A stretch of DNA of 64,000 nucleotides from Mesorhizobium terrae (GCF_008727715.1 NZ_CP044218.1:3303501-3367500); one strand, 5' to 3'; shown: positions 1-8,732, counted from the stretch's first letter. Numbers and translations are program-made. Notes: generated by a model not told the origin, from the sequence alone.

Positions 1-1
1 C

Positions 2-541
2 ACCGCCATGGTCGAACGCGATCTTTCGGCCGAAATGCAACGGGCGACCGATGCGGTCGTAACCGCTTTGTCATCGGGCAAGGCGTTTCTGATCTGTGGC
101 AATGGCGGTTCGGCCAGCGATGCGATCCACATCGCCGGCGAACTGGTCGGGCGGTTCCTGAAAGAGCGCAAGGCCTATAACGTCATTGCGCTGCCTGCCA
201 ATGCCGCGGTGTTGACCGCCTGGGGCAACGACTACGGTTTCGACACTGTCTTTTCGCGCCAGGTCGAAGCGCATGGTGCGCAAGGTGCGGTGCTGCTGGC
301 GATTTCGACCAGTGGCAATTCGCCATCCATCCTGGCAGCGGCCGAACAGGCGCGAACGATGGGCATGACCGTGATTGGCATGACCGGCGATACCGGCGGC
401 AAGCTGAAGCCGCTCTGCGATGTGCTGCTCAACGTGCCTTCGACCTCGACGCCGATCATCCAGCAAGGCCACATCTGCCTCTACCATTATCTGTGCGAGG
501 AGGTGGAAATCCGCCTCAGCGCCAGCCCGGACAACCGATGA
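2..541 (+). CDS. gmhA: Phosphoheptose isomerase GmhA, 5' partial
   Basis: Converts sedoheptulose 7-phosphate to D-glycero-D-manno-heptose 7-phosphate, the first step of ADP-heptose synthesis for the LPS inner core, in the cytoplasm. The protein is a single SIS sugar-isomerase domain. It has the conserved CGNGGSASDA loop about 30 residues into the visible part, a second phosphate-binding stretch (AISTSGNSPS) and a C-terminal QQGHICLYH segment. GmhA proteins normally have about 20 more residues before the CGNGGS loop, and the frame stays open to the window edge, so the true start is probably outside the window; the ATG at 8 is then internal. The stop codon overlaps the gmhB start (ATGA at 538-541), which indicates translational coupling within one operon. 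Confidence 0.9.
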   Translation, partial: TAMVERDLSAEMQRATDAVVTALSSGKAFLICGNGGSASDAIHIAGELVGRFLKERKAYNVIALPANAAVLTAWGNDYGFDTVFSRQVEAHGAQGAVLLAISTSGNSPSILAAAEQARTMGMTVIGMTGDTGGKLKPLCDVLLNVPSTSTPIIQQGHICLYHYLCEEVEIRLSASPDNR

Positions 542-1137
542 CGGAAGACGCTGTCCGGTTCCCGCTCGCCGAGCCGGGGCTGTGGGTGGAGCGTGTCGGC
601 GACACCGTCTTTCCGTCGGGCGAGCCGGCCCTCTTTCTCGATCGCGACGGCACCATCAATGTCGATACCGGCTATCCGAGCAATGCCGGACAGGTCGTTC
701 TGCGCGAAGAAATCGTGCCGGTCATCCAGACCGCCAACAGCGTCGGGCTTCCGGTCGTCGTGGTAACCAATCAGTCCGGCATCGCGCGCGGCTATTTCGG
801 CTGGGCTGAATTCGCGGCGGTCAATGGTCGCGTGCTGGAGCTTTTGCACGCAAGGCATTGCTCGGTCGACCTGGTGTTGGCGTGCGCCTATCACGAAGCA
901 GGCAACGGACTGCTCGGCGTGGCCGATCACCCGATGCGCAAGCCCAATCCGGGCATGTTGCTGCGGGCGGCCGAGATTTTGAAGGTCGATCTGGCACATT
1001 CGCTTGTGGTCGGCGACAAGCAAGCCGATGCTGAAGCCGGGCGTCGGGCGGGGCTGTCGAAAATATTCCTGGTGGGCGGCGCGGTCAGCGCGGAACAGGC
1101 CGCGATCGCCGAAATGGAAACTATTCGCCGGCTTTGA
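538..1137 (+). CDS. gmhB: D-glycero-D-manno-heptose-1,7-bisphosphate 7-phosphatase GmhB
   Basis: Removes the C7 phosphate from heptose 1,7-bisphosphate in ADP-heptose synthesis. It is a HAD-superfamily phosphatase of about 199 aa, the usual family length. Motif I is DRDGT (residues 35-39), motif II is the TNQSG stretch near residue 80, motif III the KPNPGM lysine near 140, and the GDKQAD acidic motif lies near 155. A longer reading frame reaches back to 493, but the ATG at 538 overlapping the gmhA stop gives the expected N-terminus. The gene ends inside the 3' end of the convergent glycosyltransferase (17-bp overlap). Context supports a role in LPS heptose supply. Confidence 0.9.
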   Translation: MTEDAVRFPLAEPGLWVERVGDTVFPSGEPALFLDRDGTINVDTGYPSNAGQVVLREEIVPVIQTANSVGLPVVVVTNQSGIARGYFGWAEFAAVNGRVLELLHARHCSVDLVLACAYHEAGNGLLGVADHPMRKPNPGMLLRAAEILKVDLAHSLVVGDKQADAEAGRRAGLSKIFLVGGAVSAEQAAIAEMETIRRL

Positions 1138-1936
1138 CCGAGCTGCCATTGGAGCTGGAGTCGCGCGCTTCGAACAGCTTCGCCTCGGTCACATAAGAAT
1201 AGAGAAACACCATCGCAGAATGGACGTAGCCGTGGCGGCCGCAGAGAAAATAGCGCTTGCCGACGTAAAATTTGAGGAAATTGACCCAGGGTGAGAACAC
1301 GAGGCGCGACATGCTCGGCTCGTCTCCCTGCTCCATCTGGGCTTCGACCTTGAGCGACGAATAGGCGTTCGTGCGGCTCAACTCGTTCGCAACCGACGTC
1401 GGGCGGCGGTGGAGCAATGTGCCTTTCTGAATCAGGGCTGTCTCGCCAGGGACCTTGTAGGTTTCATGCACGCGGCGGGAGAGGTCGACCGATGCCTTGT
1501 CGCGCCGGAAGAGCCGAAAGATGCGGTTATGGGCAACCCACCGATGGGCATAGCCGTAACCGTTGATCCAATCGCGGCGGCGGACGTACCAGCCGTTGAC
1601 GGCGTCATCGCCCTTCTGTGTCGCTTCCATGATCGACTGCTTCAACTCGGTATCGACGCGCTCATCGGCATCGATGCTCAGGCACCAGGGCTGGGTAGCG
1701 TGCGTGAGTGCGAAGAGCCGCTGCTGCGGAAAACCAGGCCACTCATTGCGGATCAGACGGATCGGAAAGCCTTTCGCCGCAAAGCTTTCGATGCATTCGA
1801 GCGTGCCGTCGGTCGATCCCGAATCCACGACGACGATCTCCGCGCAGAAGTCGACGCTTTCCAGGCAGTCGGCGATCATGCCGACTTCGTTCTTGCAAAT
1901 GATGAGCGCGGAAACGGGAGCTTGAAATCGGGACAT
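1121..1936 (-). CDS. Family 2 glycosyltransferase, LPS-core type (WaaE/KdtX-like)
   Basis: Inverting GT-A glycosyltransferase predicted to add a hexose to the LPS core. Visible features are the N-terminal SALIICKNE nucleotide-binding strand, VVDSGSTDGT near residue 37, and the DADE metal-binding acidic motif at about residues 89-92. The rest resembles WaaE/KdtX-like proteins (RWVAHNRIFRLF, then a basic amphipathic segment suited to peripheral membrane binding). About 271 aa from the ATG at 1936; a TTG three codons upstream (1945) is also possible. It is convergent with and overlaps gmhB by 17 bp, so both operons contribute to the LPS core. The sugar donor cannot be read from sequence. Confidence 0.8.
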   Translation of the reverse strand: MSRFQAPVSALIICKNEVGMIADCLESVDFCAEIVVVDSGSTDGTLECIESFAAKGFPIRLIRNEWPGFPQQRLFALTHATQPWCLSIDADERVDTELKQSIMEATQKGDDAVNGWYVRRRDWINGYGYAHRWVAHNRIFRLFRRDKASVDLSRRVHETYKVPGETALIQKGTLLHRRPTSVANELSRTNAYSSLKVEAQMEQGDEPSMSRLVFSPWVNFLKFYVGKRYFLCGRHGYVHSAMVFLYSYVTEAKLFEARDSSSNGSSVKAGE

Positions 1937-1987
1937 CTGAAACAATCTGAGAGAAGGTCGGATAATGCCTTGCGGCCGGCACTTTCC

Positions 1988-2476
1988 CTATGTTTGGTGC
2001 GCCGCGCCGATTTCAACCAGTCCTTCGTCCTTGACCTGGCGGATGGTCAATGCGGTCCGCACCGTGTCAACATTCGGCGTGGAGGTTAGTTCCTCGATCA
2101 CGAAACTTTGGAAGGTGGCGAGGTCGCTGGTAACGCAATGTAGCAGAAAGTCGGATTCCCCCGATACCATCCAGGCGTCGCGAACGATGGGCCAGCTGCG
2201 GGTACGTTCGGCGAAGGCCTTGAGTTCCGCATCGGCCTGATGATGCAGACCGATGAGGCAGAATGCCACGACATCCATGCCGAGCACGGGCGCATTCAGC
2301 AAGGCGCGATAGCCGCGGATGATGCCGCTTTCCTCCAGTCGCTTGACGCGTCGAAGACAGGGAGGGGCGGAAATGCCGACCCTGCGCGAAAGCTCGACAT
2401 TGGTCATACGGCCGTCTTTTTGCAGCTCGCGCAATATCTTCCAGTCGATGGCGTCGAGATCGGCCTTGATCGGCAT
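1988..2476 (-). CDS. Lrp/AsnC family transcriptional regulator
   Basis: DNA-binding regulator of the leucine-responsive family, probably amino-acid responsive. The N-terminal winged helix-turn-helix (LDAIDWKILRELQKDGRMTN, then VELSRRVGISAPPCLRRVKRL) is followed by a RAM/ligand-binding domain containing GESDFLLHC. It is 162 aa from the ATG at 2476, which gives the standard MPIKADLDAID start; an in-frame extension to 2572 lacks family support. It is divergent from trxB across a gap of about 260 bp. An Lrp, trxB and LysR trio is a familiar rhizobial arrangement, but whether this Lrp controls trxB is inference. Confidence 0.88.
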   Translation of the reverse strand: MPIKADLDAIDWKILRELQKDGRMTNVELSRRVGISAPPCLRRVKRLEESGIIRGYRALLNAPVLGMDVVAFCLIGLHHQADAELKAFAERTRSWPIVRDAWMVSGESDFLLHCVTSDLATFQSFVIEELTSTPNVDTVRTALTIRQVKDEGLVEIGAAHQT

Positions 2477-2734
2477 GGTCGCTGTCCGCTGCGCAAGAAT
2501 GTTTCGCGACATCGTCATTAAACGAGTTTGCGGGTCGCGCCATCCCTGCGAAAAGGAAATTTCGATATTCACCGGGGGTTAACCACAAGCATCCGGTTCC
2601 GCATCGTGTATTCAGCATTATGGGGACACTTGTCGCACGTCCTTGCTGGGGAAGGGGCCAGCACTTACATTGCGGCAACAATTGCCGCTCGTTTCGGCCG
2701 CGCCATGCGGCCGTCCTTCGCAAAAGGCCGTTTC

Positions 2735-3709
2735 ATGACCGTCAAGCACGCGCCCGTTCTCATCATCGGCTCCGGCCCGGCCGGCTACACTGCTGCCATC
2801 TACGCGGCGCGGGCGATGCTGAAGCCGATGCTGGTCGCGGGCCTGCAGCAGGGCGGCCAGCTCATGATCACCACGGATGTCGAGAACTATCCGGGTTTTG
2901 CCGAGCCGGTGCAGGGGCCGTGGCTGATGAGCGAGATGCTGAAGCAGGCCGAACACGTCGGTACCGACATCGTCAATGACATTATCACCGAGGTGAACCT
3001 GGATGTTCGCCCCTTCGTGGCCAAGGGCGATTCCGGCACGACCTACACGGCGGATACGCTGATCATCGCCACCGGTGCGCAGGCCAAGTGGCTGGGCATC
3101 CCTTCCGAGCAGACTTTCATGGGCTTTGGCGTGTCGGCTTGCGCCACCTGCGACGGCTTTTTCTATCGCGGCAAGGACGTCGCCGTGGTCGGCGGCGGTA
3201 ATTCCGCTGTTGAAGAGGCGCTCTATCTGGCCAATCTGGCCAAGTCGGTTACGGTCATTCACCGTCGCAGCGAGTTCAGGGCGGAACGCATTCTGCGCGA
3301 ACGCCTGATGAAGAAGGATAATGTCCGCGTCATCTGGGACACGGTGGTGGACGAGATCACCGGCCGCCCCGGGAAGACACCGCTGCCGCCTTCGGTCGAA
3401 GGACTGAAGCTGCGCAACGCCGTCACCGGTCAGGAAAGCCTACTCAAGGTCGATGGCGTGTTCGTGGCGATCGGTCACGCGCCGGCGGTCGAACTGTTCG
3501 CCGGCAAGCTCAAGCAGAAGTCGAATGGTTATCTGTGGACCGCGCCGGATTCGACGCGCACCGATATTCCGGGCGTCTTCGCGGCCGGCGATGTCACCGA
3601 CGATATCTATCGGCAGGCGGTGACCGCGGCGGGTATGGGATGCATGGCGGCGCTCGAAGCCGAGAAATATCTCGCGGGCATAGAGGTACATCGGGAAGCG
3701 GCGGAGTAA
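2735..3709 (+). CDS. trxB: Thioredoxin-disulfide reductase TrxB
   Basis: NADPH-dependent FAD flavoprotein that reduces thioredoxin in the cytoplasm. At 324 aa it is standard length. The FAD-binding GSGPAG sits at residues 12-17, the redox-active CATC pair at about 136-139, the NADPH-binding GGGNSA at about 153-158, and the C-terminal FAD motif (GVFAAGDV) near 285. The frame is open back to 2528, but the ATG at 2735 matches the family N-terminus. The LysR regulator follows 55 bp downstream on the same strand. Confidence 0.95.
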   Translation: MTVKHAPVLIIGSGPAGYTAAIYAARAMLKPMLVAGLQQGGQLMITTDVENYPGFAEPVQGPWLMSEMLKQAEHVGTDIVNDIITEVNLDVRPFVAKGDSGTTYTADTLIIATGAQAKWLGIPSEQTFMGFGVSACATCDGFFYRGKDVAVVGGGNSAVEEALYLANLAKSVTVIHRRSEFRAERILRERLMKKDNVRVIWDTVVDEITGRPGKTPLPPSVEGLKLRNAVTGQESLLKVDGVFVAIGHAPAVELFAGKLKQKSNGYLWTAPDSTRTDIPGVFAAGDVTDDIYRQAVTAAGMGCMAALEAEKYLAGIEVHREAAE

Positions 3710-3764
3710 GCCGCAAAATCTCCGAAATCTTTCTTCAGACGCCAAAACGAAAACGAGGGGAATC

Positions 3765-4661
3765 ATGGCGCTGGATTGGGACAAACTTCGCGTGTTTCAC
3801 GCCGCAGCGGAGGCTGGCTCCTTCACGCATGCGGCCGAGACACTGCATCTTTCACAATCGGCCATTTCGCGGCAGGTCAGCGCGCTGGAACACGATGTCG
3901 GCGTGCCCCTGTTCCATCGCCATGCCCGCGGGCTGGTGCTGACCGAACAGGGCGAGATGCTGTTTCGCACGGCGCACGACGTGCTGATGAAGTTGGAATC
4001 GATCAAGACAAGGCTGGCGGAGTCCAAGGATCGGCCATCCGGCATTCTGCGCGTGACGACCACGGTCGGTCTTGGGGCCGGCTGGTTGACCGATCGGGTG
4101 CAGGAATTCATCGACCTCTACCCGGAAATCCACCTCCAGCTCATCCTCGCCAATGAAGAGCTGGACCTGACCATGCGGCAGGCGGACTGCGCCATCCGGC
4201 TCAGGCAGCCCCAGCAGCCGGATCTGATCCAGCGGCGCCTGTTCACGGTCCACTTCCACCTCTACGCCTCGCCGGCCTATGTGAACAAATATGGCAAGCC
4301 GGCCTCCGTGGCCGAGTTGAAAAACCACCGCATCGTCACGTTCGGCGTGCCGGTGCCGACACATCTTTCGGAGCTCAACTGGCTGGAGACGGTCGGCGAT
4401 TTCGAAAGCGGCCAGCGCGTTCCGACGCTGCAGATCAACGACATCCTGTCGATCAAGCGCGCCGTCCAGGGCGGCGCAGGCATCGCCATGCTGCCCGACT
4501 ATGTCATCGGCAAGGATGCCGGTCTGGTGCAGCTTCTTCCGGAAACCGAAGTACCGTCCTTCGACACCTACTTCGCGTATCCCGATGCGATGAAGAATCA
4601 GGCCAAGCTGCATGTGTTCCGCGACTTCATCATCGCGAAGGCTCGCAACTGGTCATATTGA
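3765..4661 (+). CDS. LysR family transcriptional regulator
   Basis: 298-aa LysR-type regulator. The N-terminal helix-turn-helix (about residues 5-64) contains the typical FTHAAETLHLSQSAISRQV recognition segment, followed by a periplasmic-binding-protein-like effector domain from about residue 90. The start ATG at 3765 follows an AGGGG ribosome binding site. The gene lies 55 bp after trxB on the same strand and may be cotranscribed. The effector and targets are not readable; a redox-related role is suggested only by position. Confidence 0.88.
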   Translation: MALDWDKLRVFHAAAEAGSFTHAAETLHLSQSAISRQVSALEHDVGVPLFHRHARGLVLTEQGEMLFRTAHDVLMKLESIKTRLAESKDRPSGILRVTTTVGLGAGWLTDRVQEFIDLYPEIHLQLILANEELDLTMRQADCAIRLRQPQQPDLIQRRLFTVHFHLYASPAYVNKYGKPASVAELKNHRIVTFGVPVPTHLSELNWLETVGDFESGQRVPTLQINDILSIKRAVQGGAGIAMLPDYVIGKDAGLVQLLPETEVPSFDTYFAYPDAMKNQAKLHVFRDFIIAKARNWSY

Positions 4662-4710
4662 AGGCAAGCTGGTTCAGCTCCCGTTTCGGCAGATTGGGTG
4701 CCGGCGGCGC

Positions 4711-5214
4711 TCAGCCGCCTTGCCATGGCGTCAGCCGTGGCAGCCAGCCGGGAACGGCGCGCCGATAGGCTTCGTACTGGGCGCCGTAACGCCTTGCCAG
4801 GGTCGGTTCTTCGTAAAGGCGAACAAAAGACCCTACCGCCACCGCCACGACGATCGCGTAGAGAAGGACGGCCCAACTGGCGAAGAGCATCGCTTGGCCG
4901 ACAATGATCGACAGCACCGCGACATACATCGGGTTGCGGACGAAGCGGTAGACACCGCCAACGACCAGCTTTTCGGTCGGCGCGATCGGGGCAGGGGTGC
5001 CGGAGCCTTCGAGGGCAAAACGGGCAAAGCAATGAACCAGCACGGCAATCGCCGTGATGATCAGCAGCGCGCCGAGCAGGGTTTGAGGCAGGAAGCCTGA
5101 GAAGGGCATCCTGTAACGGTCGAGGACCAGCCAAGGCAACACACCAGCTACGATGCACGGTGCCAGCAGGAAGAAGACGGCACTGCCCGCCACCGCCGAA
5201 GCTCTGGTCTTCAT
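4711..5214 (-). CDS. Isoprenylcysteine carboxyl methyltransferase-like membrane protein
   Basis: Small polytopic inner-membrane protein of 167 aa with four to five hydrophobic segments and the ICMT/PEMT-type C-terminal signature (GGVYRFVRNPMY, later EEPTLARRYGAQYEAYRRAVPGW). Members methylate isoprenyl groups, phospholipids or small lipophilic substrates with S-adenosylmethionine; the bacterial substrate is usually unknown. The ATG at 5214 follows a GGGGAT ribosome binding site and begins directly with the first hydrophobic region; a longer frame to 5421 looks non-coding. It is convergent with the LysR gene. Confidence 0.75.
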   Translation of the reverse strand: MKTRASAVAGSAVFFLLAPCIVAGVLPWLVLDRYRMPFSGFLPQTLLGALLIITAIAVLVHCFARFALEGSGTPAPIAPTEKLVVGGVYRFVRNPMYVAVLSIIVGQAMLFASWAVLLYAIVVAVAVGSFVRLYEEPTLARRYGAQYEAYRRAVPGWLPRLTPWQGG

Positions 5215-5430
5215 GACAATCCCCGTGCATTGGGCCGCGAAAGGGCTAGCCCATATGATGCCTGTTTCGATGGCAGCGGTCCGCGCTGTTGGCATGCCTG
5301 ATCGACGTTGTTTGCAGCGCAGCACGACAATCATTGTGCAATATGCTTGCTTTTCTGGCCCTATGGCCAAGAAATGCGCGTTGGACCACAGCCTGTGCCT
5401 TTTTGCATGTGTGCGTTGCAAAATGAGTGC

Positions 5431-5459
5431 TTGTTTCTTGGGCAGGATACGCCCATATA
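5431..5459 (+). promoter_or_regulatory. Sigma-70-type promoter for the candidate sRNA
   Basis: TTGTTT (5431-5436) and CATATA (5454-5459) are separated by 17 bp and would start transcription at about 5466, just before the structured element. The spacer contains GCAGGATACGCCC (5442-5454), which is repeated downstream at 5590-5602. Confidence 0.45.
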
Positions 5460-5465
5460 TCAGTC

Positions 5466-5579
5466 ATCTCCTGGGCGCGTTCTCCTCCCATTAGCGCCCT
5501 CGAGTGTTCCCCTCTGGAGGTTTAGCCCTAACGGGCACTTCCATTCAACTTAGCCGGGTCTTCGCGATCCGGCTTTTTT
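5466..5579 (+). ncRNA. Candidate trans-acting sRNA with anti-SD loop (alpha-r14/'cuckoo'-like)
   Basis: Intergenic element of about 110 nt. A perfect 6-bp stem (GGGCGC 5473-5478 with GCGCCC 5494-5499) presents CTCCTCCC (5482-5489), complementary to Shine-Dalgarno sequences, in its loop. A second imperfect hairpin (AGTG/CCC pairing GGG/CACT, about 5503-5537) carries CCCCTCTGGAGG. A Rho-independent terminator closes the element. This layout is that of the Rhizobiales alpha-r14/cuckoo sRNAs, which bind mRNA translation-initiation regions. Assignment is by architecture only. Confidence 0.45.
5552..5579 (+). terminator. Rho-independent terminator of the candidate sRNA
   Basis: AGCCGGGTC (5552-5560), a 5-nt loop and GATCCGGCT (5566-5574) form a 9-bp stem with one G-T pair, followed by a run of six T. 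Confidence 0.75.
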
Positions 5580-5589
5580 GTTTTCTGAA

Positions 5590-5944
5590 GCAGGATACGC
5601 CCTCGCGGCGATCTTTCAGCATCGAGCCCCATTCCCGACCAATAGTGCCGCACCATCCACCGTCGCCAGCTGGTCCAGCGCGCGGCGGTTTCGGAAATCG
5701 GCTGCCCAAGCGCTATTCATCCGCCGTGTAACGGTGACATGTAACATCAGGTAACATGCAGTCGACGCGAATTAGCGACTATGCACATACCCAGGACGCG
5801 GTGTGGATTGTTCGGGGATGGGGGCATCTTCCGAACAGTCGGGCTCTGGCAACGGCCGCGTCCAGTCCTATTTTTCCCGGTGTGGCGGCCGCCGGGGCCA
5901 GGCGGCGGACTTGAGGTTTCCTCCCGGAGACGAAGCGGTCCCAG
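5590..5944. other. Intergenic stretch without a supported gene
   Basis: It begins with a second copy of GCAGGATACGCCC (5590-5602), preceded by TTGTTT as at the sRNA promoter, but no -10 element or sRNA-like stem follows. The remainder has no reading frame with convincing protein character. A second unrecognised RNA ending at the 5945-5979 terminator is possible but not demonstrated. Confidence 0.4.
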
Positions 5945-5979
5945 AAAAACGGCGCCCCGCAATCGGAGCGCCGTTTTTT
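5945..5979. terminator. Bidirectional Rho-independent terminator
   Basis: AACGGCGC (5948-5955) pairs with GCGCCGTT (5968-5975). The stem is preceded by an A run and followed by a T run, so it can act on both strands. It lies 63 bp beyond the 3' end of the minus-strand EF-G-like gene. Confidence 0.75.
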
Positions 5980-6041
5980 GTTCAACGCTGCAAGCCTTGT
6001 GGCCCAGCCAAACGGCTTTTCCCGAAGGCAGCCGGTATTCC

Positions 6042-8093
6042 TCAGGCTGCCTTGCCGTTAGAGTTCATGACCTCGTCGGCCAGGCGCCCGGTCAATTCGG
6101 CCATATGATCGAAGGTTGCCGTATAGCTGGCCACGCCGGCGGTCGCCGAGCGCAGCTCGATGATGAGGTCACCGATCTCAGCCTGCGGCATTGTCGCCTC
6201 CACCACATCCCATCCCGGCCAGTCGGAGCGGGCGTCGTATCCCAGGATTTGGCCACGACGTTGCGGAATGAGGGCAATGATCTTGGCCGTCGCATCCGAT
6301 GGCGTGACGATCTCGACCTTCATGACCGGCTCCAACAGTACGGGCGAGCAGGCCGCCATGCCCTCCTTCATGGCGAGTTTGGCCGCCATCTGGAAGGCCA
6401 TGTCGGACGAGTCGACCGCGTGGTAGGAACCATCCGACAGGTTCACGGTGACGTCGACCACGGGGAAGCCGAGCGGCCCGCCCTTGAGATAGTCGCGTAC
6501 GCCCGTCTCCACCGACTGGATGTAGGTCTTCGGCACCACACCGCCTGTGATCGTGTCGGTGAACTGGAAACCCGTGCCGCGTGGCAACGGCTTGATCTCC
6601 AGCACCACGTCGCCGAACTGGCCGTGGCCGCCCGACTGTTTCTTGTGGCGGCCACGCTGCTGTACGGATTTGCGGATTGTCTCCCGATACGGCACTGCGG
6701 GGGCGTGGCCCTCGATCTGGATCTGGTTCTTGCCTTCCAGACGTTCGCGCACCACCCGCAGATGCATCTCGCCATGTCCCGACAGCACTGTCTCGGCCGA
6801 ATCCTGGTTGTGGCTGACGCTGAGCGAGGGATCCTCCTCGGCAAGCCGCTGGATGGCGGCCGACATTTTGACATCGTCCTTGCGTTCCTTGGGCCGCAGG
6901 GCAAAGGCAAAGACCGGCCGTGGCGCGGCGAGCGCCGCGAGCGGTTTGGCGCCACCCTTGGCGGAGGTCAGGGTCTCGCCGGTGCGGACTTCGTCGAGCT
7001 TGCCCAGCGCGACCGTGTCGCCGGTCCTGGCCGACGGCTGTTTCGATTGGTCCTTGCCCAACATGCGGTAGATGCCGGAAATCTTCGCCGTGTTTCCATT
7101 GGGCAGGAAGAGCTCGGCGCTGTCGGCCACTTGCCCCGACAGGATGCGGGAGACTGACAGCTTGCCGCCATGGGCGGTGTGGATGGTCTTCATCACCTGC
7201 ACGATCGCTGCCGGTCCATCGAGCACACCGAGGCGCTTGCGGGTCGCGTCGATGTCGGGAGCGTCATGGCGGATGGTCTTGAGGAGGCGCAGAACGCCAT
7301 TGCCCTTTTCGGCGGTGCCGATCAGCACCGGCGTCACCGCGCCGGTTCGCAAATCCGCGGCCAGGTCGTCGAAGACAGCGTCGCGGGGCGGTTCGATCTC
7401 CTCAAGCAGTTGCTCCATCAGCTGATCGTCGTGGTCGGCCAGCGTTTCCAGCATCGAGAAGCGGGCCTCGATCTCGCGCGCCTTGTCGTCGCTGGGGATT
7501 TCAGCGACCTCGCTTTCGGCATATTCGCGATAAATGTAGGCGCGCTCCAAAGCGAGGTCGATCGAGCCGATGACGACCCCGTCCTTGCGCAACGGAATCT
7601 GGCGCAACAATAGCGGCACGGAGCTGGTCGGCTGCAGCATCTTCAGCGTTTCGCGCACGCCGGCTATCGCCTTGTCGACCTTGTTGAGGAACAGGATGCG
7701 CGGCACGCCGAGTTCGTCGAGCTTGCGCATGATGAGCTGGAGAGCCGGAATCTTCTTCTCGTCTGCCTCGGCCACGACCACCGCGATGTCGCATGCAGCG
7801 AGCACGGGTTCGGCCTCGAACGCAAATTCGATGGAGCCGGGGCAATCGACGAAGGTGAGCTGGTCGCCCATGAATTCGGTGGATGCGAAAGTGGCTTCGA
7901 CGCTCATGGCGTGCGAGCGGGCTTCCGGCGAATGATCCGACACGGTGTTGCCGGACGAGACCGGGTTCTGCCTGGGAATGGCGCCCGTGCGGGCGAGAAT
8001 GGCTTCGAGAAGTGTCGTCTTACCGCTGGCGAAGGGACCGACTATGGCGATGCATTTCGGTCCCGAGCGTCGTCCTCCGGCGCGATTACCCAT
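6042..8093 (-). CDS. Elongation factor G-like translational GTPase (EF-G paralogue)
   Basis: 683-aa paralogue of EF-G with all five EF-G domains: GTPase domain with P-loop GPFASGKT (about residues 19-26), G3 as DCPGS in place of the usual DTPGH, and NKVD as G4; then domain II, and domains III-V (VPYRETI, GHGQFGDV, GYDARSDW). Such alphaproteobacterial second EF-Gs are distinct from the essential FusA beside rpsG/rpsL. Their exact role (recycling, stress or back-translocation) is not settled. The ATG at 8093 follows a GGAGG site. No other translation gene adjoins it. The altered G3 (Pro-Gly-Ser instead of Pro-Gly-His) would remove the usual catalytic histidine, which hints at slow GTP hydrolysis. 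Confidence 0.85.
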   Translation of the reverse strand: MGNRAGGRRSGPKCIAIVGPFASGKTTLLEAILARTGAIPRQNPVSSGNTVSDHSPEARSHAMSVEATFASTEFMGDQLTFVDCPGSIEFAFEAEPVLAACDIAVVVAEADEKKIPALQLIMRKLDELGVPRILFLNKVDKAIAGVRETLKMLQPTSSVPLLLRQIPLRKDGVVIGSIDLALERAYIYREYAESEVAEIPSDDKAREIEARFSMLETLADHDDQLMEQLLEEIEPPRDAVFDDLAADLRTGAVTPVLIGTAEKGNGVLRLLKTIRHDAPDIDATRKRLGVLDGPAAIVQVMKTIHTAHGGKLSVSRILSGQVADSAELFLPNGNTAKISGIYRMLGKDQSKQPSARTGDTVALGKLDEVRTGETLTSAKGGAKPLAALAAPRPVFAFALRPKERKDDVKMSAAIQRLAEEDPSLSVSHNQDSAETVLSGHGEMHLRVVRERLEGKNQIQIEGHAPAVPYRETIRKSVQQRGRHKKQSGGHGQFGDVVLEIKPLPRGTGFQFTDTITGGVVPKTYIQSVETGVRDYLKGGPLGFPVVDVTVNLSDGSYHAVDSSDMAFQMAAKLAMKEGMAACSPVLLEPVMKVEIVTPSDATAKIIALIPQRRGQILGYDARSDWPGWDVVEATMPQAEIGDLIIELRSATAGVASYTATFDHMAELTGRLADEVMNSNGKAA

Positions 8094-8280
8094 GCTGACC
8101 TCCACTCAGGCATTTCGCTGAGAGCGGCGGCCGGCCTGTCGGCCGTCGCAGGCAGGTCGGTTAGCCACCTGCCGGAGATCATCGAAACATGGGTTAGGAG
8201 GCAGGGCAAGGAAAATAGGTGACGATCGGGCGCGGATGACCGACAAAGGCGCTCGGGCTGGTTTCAGAAGGAGAACGCCG

Positions 8281-8676
8281 GTGAAAATCATCGCTTGCGG
8301 CAGCGTGCCGACAATCATCGCCTCCAATGCCTATTTCACCGGGCGGGTGACGCAAAATCCGATCATCGAGACCGAGGCGCCGGCGCGGCTGCGCGCAACC
8401 TCGGTCAGTTTCGAGCCGGGTGCTCGCACGCATTGGCACACGCATCCGCTCGGCCAGACGCTTTACGTCGTCTCCGGAGCGGGACTTGTTCAGAGTTCGG
8501 GCGGGCCGATCCGCGAGATCAGGGCCGGCGACACTGTCTGGTTCGAGCCTGGCGAGAAACACTGGCACGGCGCCGGTCCGAAGACGGCGATGACCCATAT
8601 CGCCATGCAGGAAGCGCTCAACGGCTCGCCGGTCGATTGGCTGGAACCGGTGAGCGACGAGCAGTATGGCGGCTAA
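8281..8676 (+). CDS. Cupin domain protein
   Basis: 131-aa single-domain cupin. Cupin motif 1 is visible as HWHTHPLGQTLYVVSG (two histidines and the spaced Gly) and motif 2 as PGEKHWHGAGP, giving a plausible His-rich metal site. Proteins of this type are often annotated as carboxymuconolactone-decarboxylase-associated or (R)-mandelonitrile-lyase-like cupins; the substrate is unknown. GTG at 8281 preceded by AGAAGGAG is the best start; an in-frame ATG at 8236 lacks such a site. It is divergent from the EF-G-like gene. Confidence 0.75.
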   Translation: MKIIACGSVPTIIASNAYFTGRVTQNPIIETEAPARLRATSVSFEPGARTHWHTHPLGQTLYVVSGAGLVQSSGGPIREIRAGDTVWFEPGEKHWHGAGPKTAMTHIAMQEALNGSPVDWLEPVSDEQYGG

Positions 8677-8703
8677 GGCCGACGGCCCGACCGCTGCCCA
8701 AAC

Positions 8704-8732
8704 AAAAAGCCCGGTCCAGGACCGGGCTTTTT
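8704..8732. terminator. Bidirectional terminator between convergent genes
   Basis: Perfect hairpin GGTCC/GGACC extended by GCCC/GGGC and flanked by A5 on the left and T5 on the right. It ends the cupin gene on the plus strand and the aminotransferase gene on the minus strand. Confidence 0.9.

Noticed and set aside
5781..7157. Plus-strand frame of 458 codons over the EF-G-like gene 3' half
   Set aside because: Most of it is antisense to a clear EF-G-like coding sequence, and it reads through the terminator at 5945-5979.
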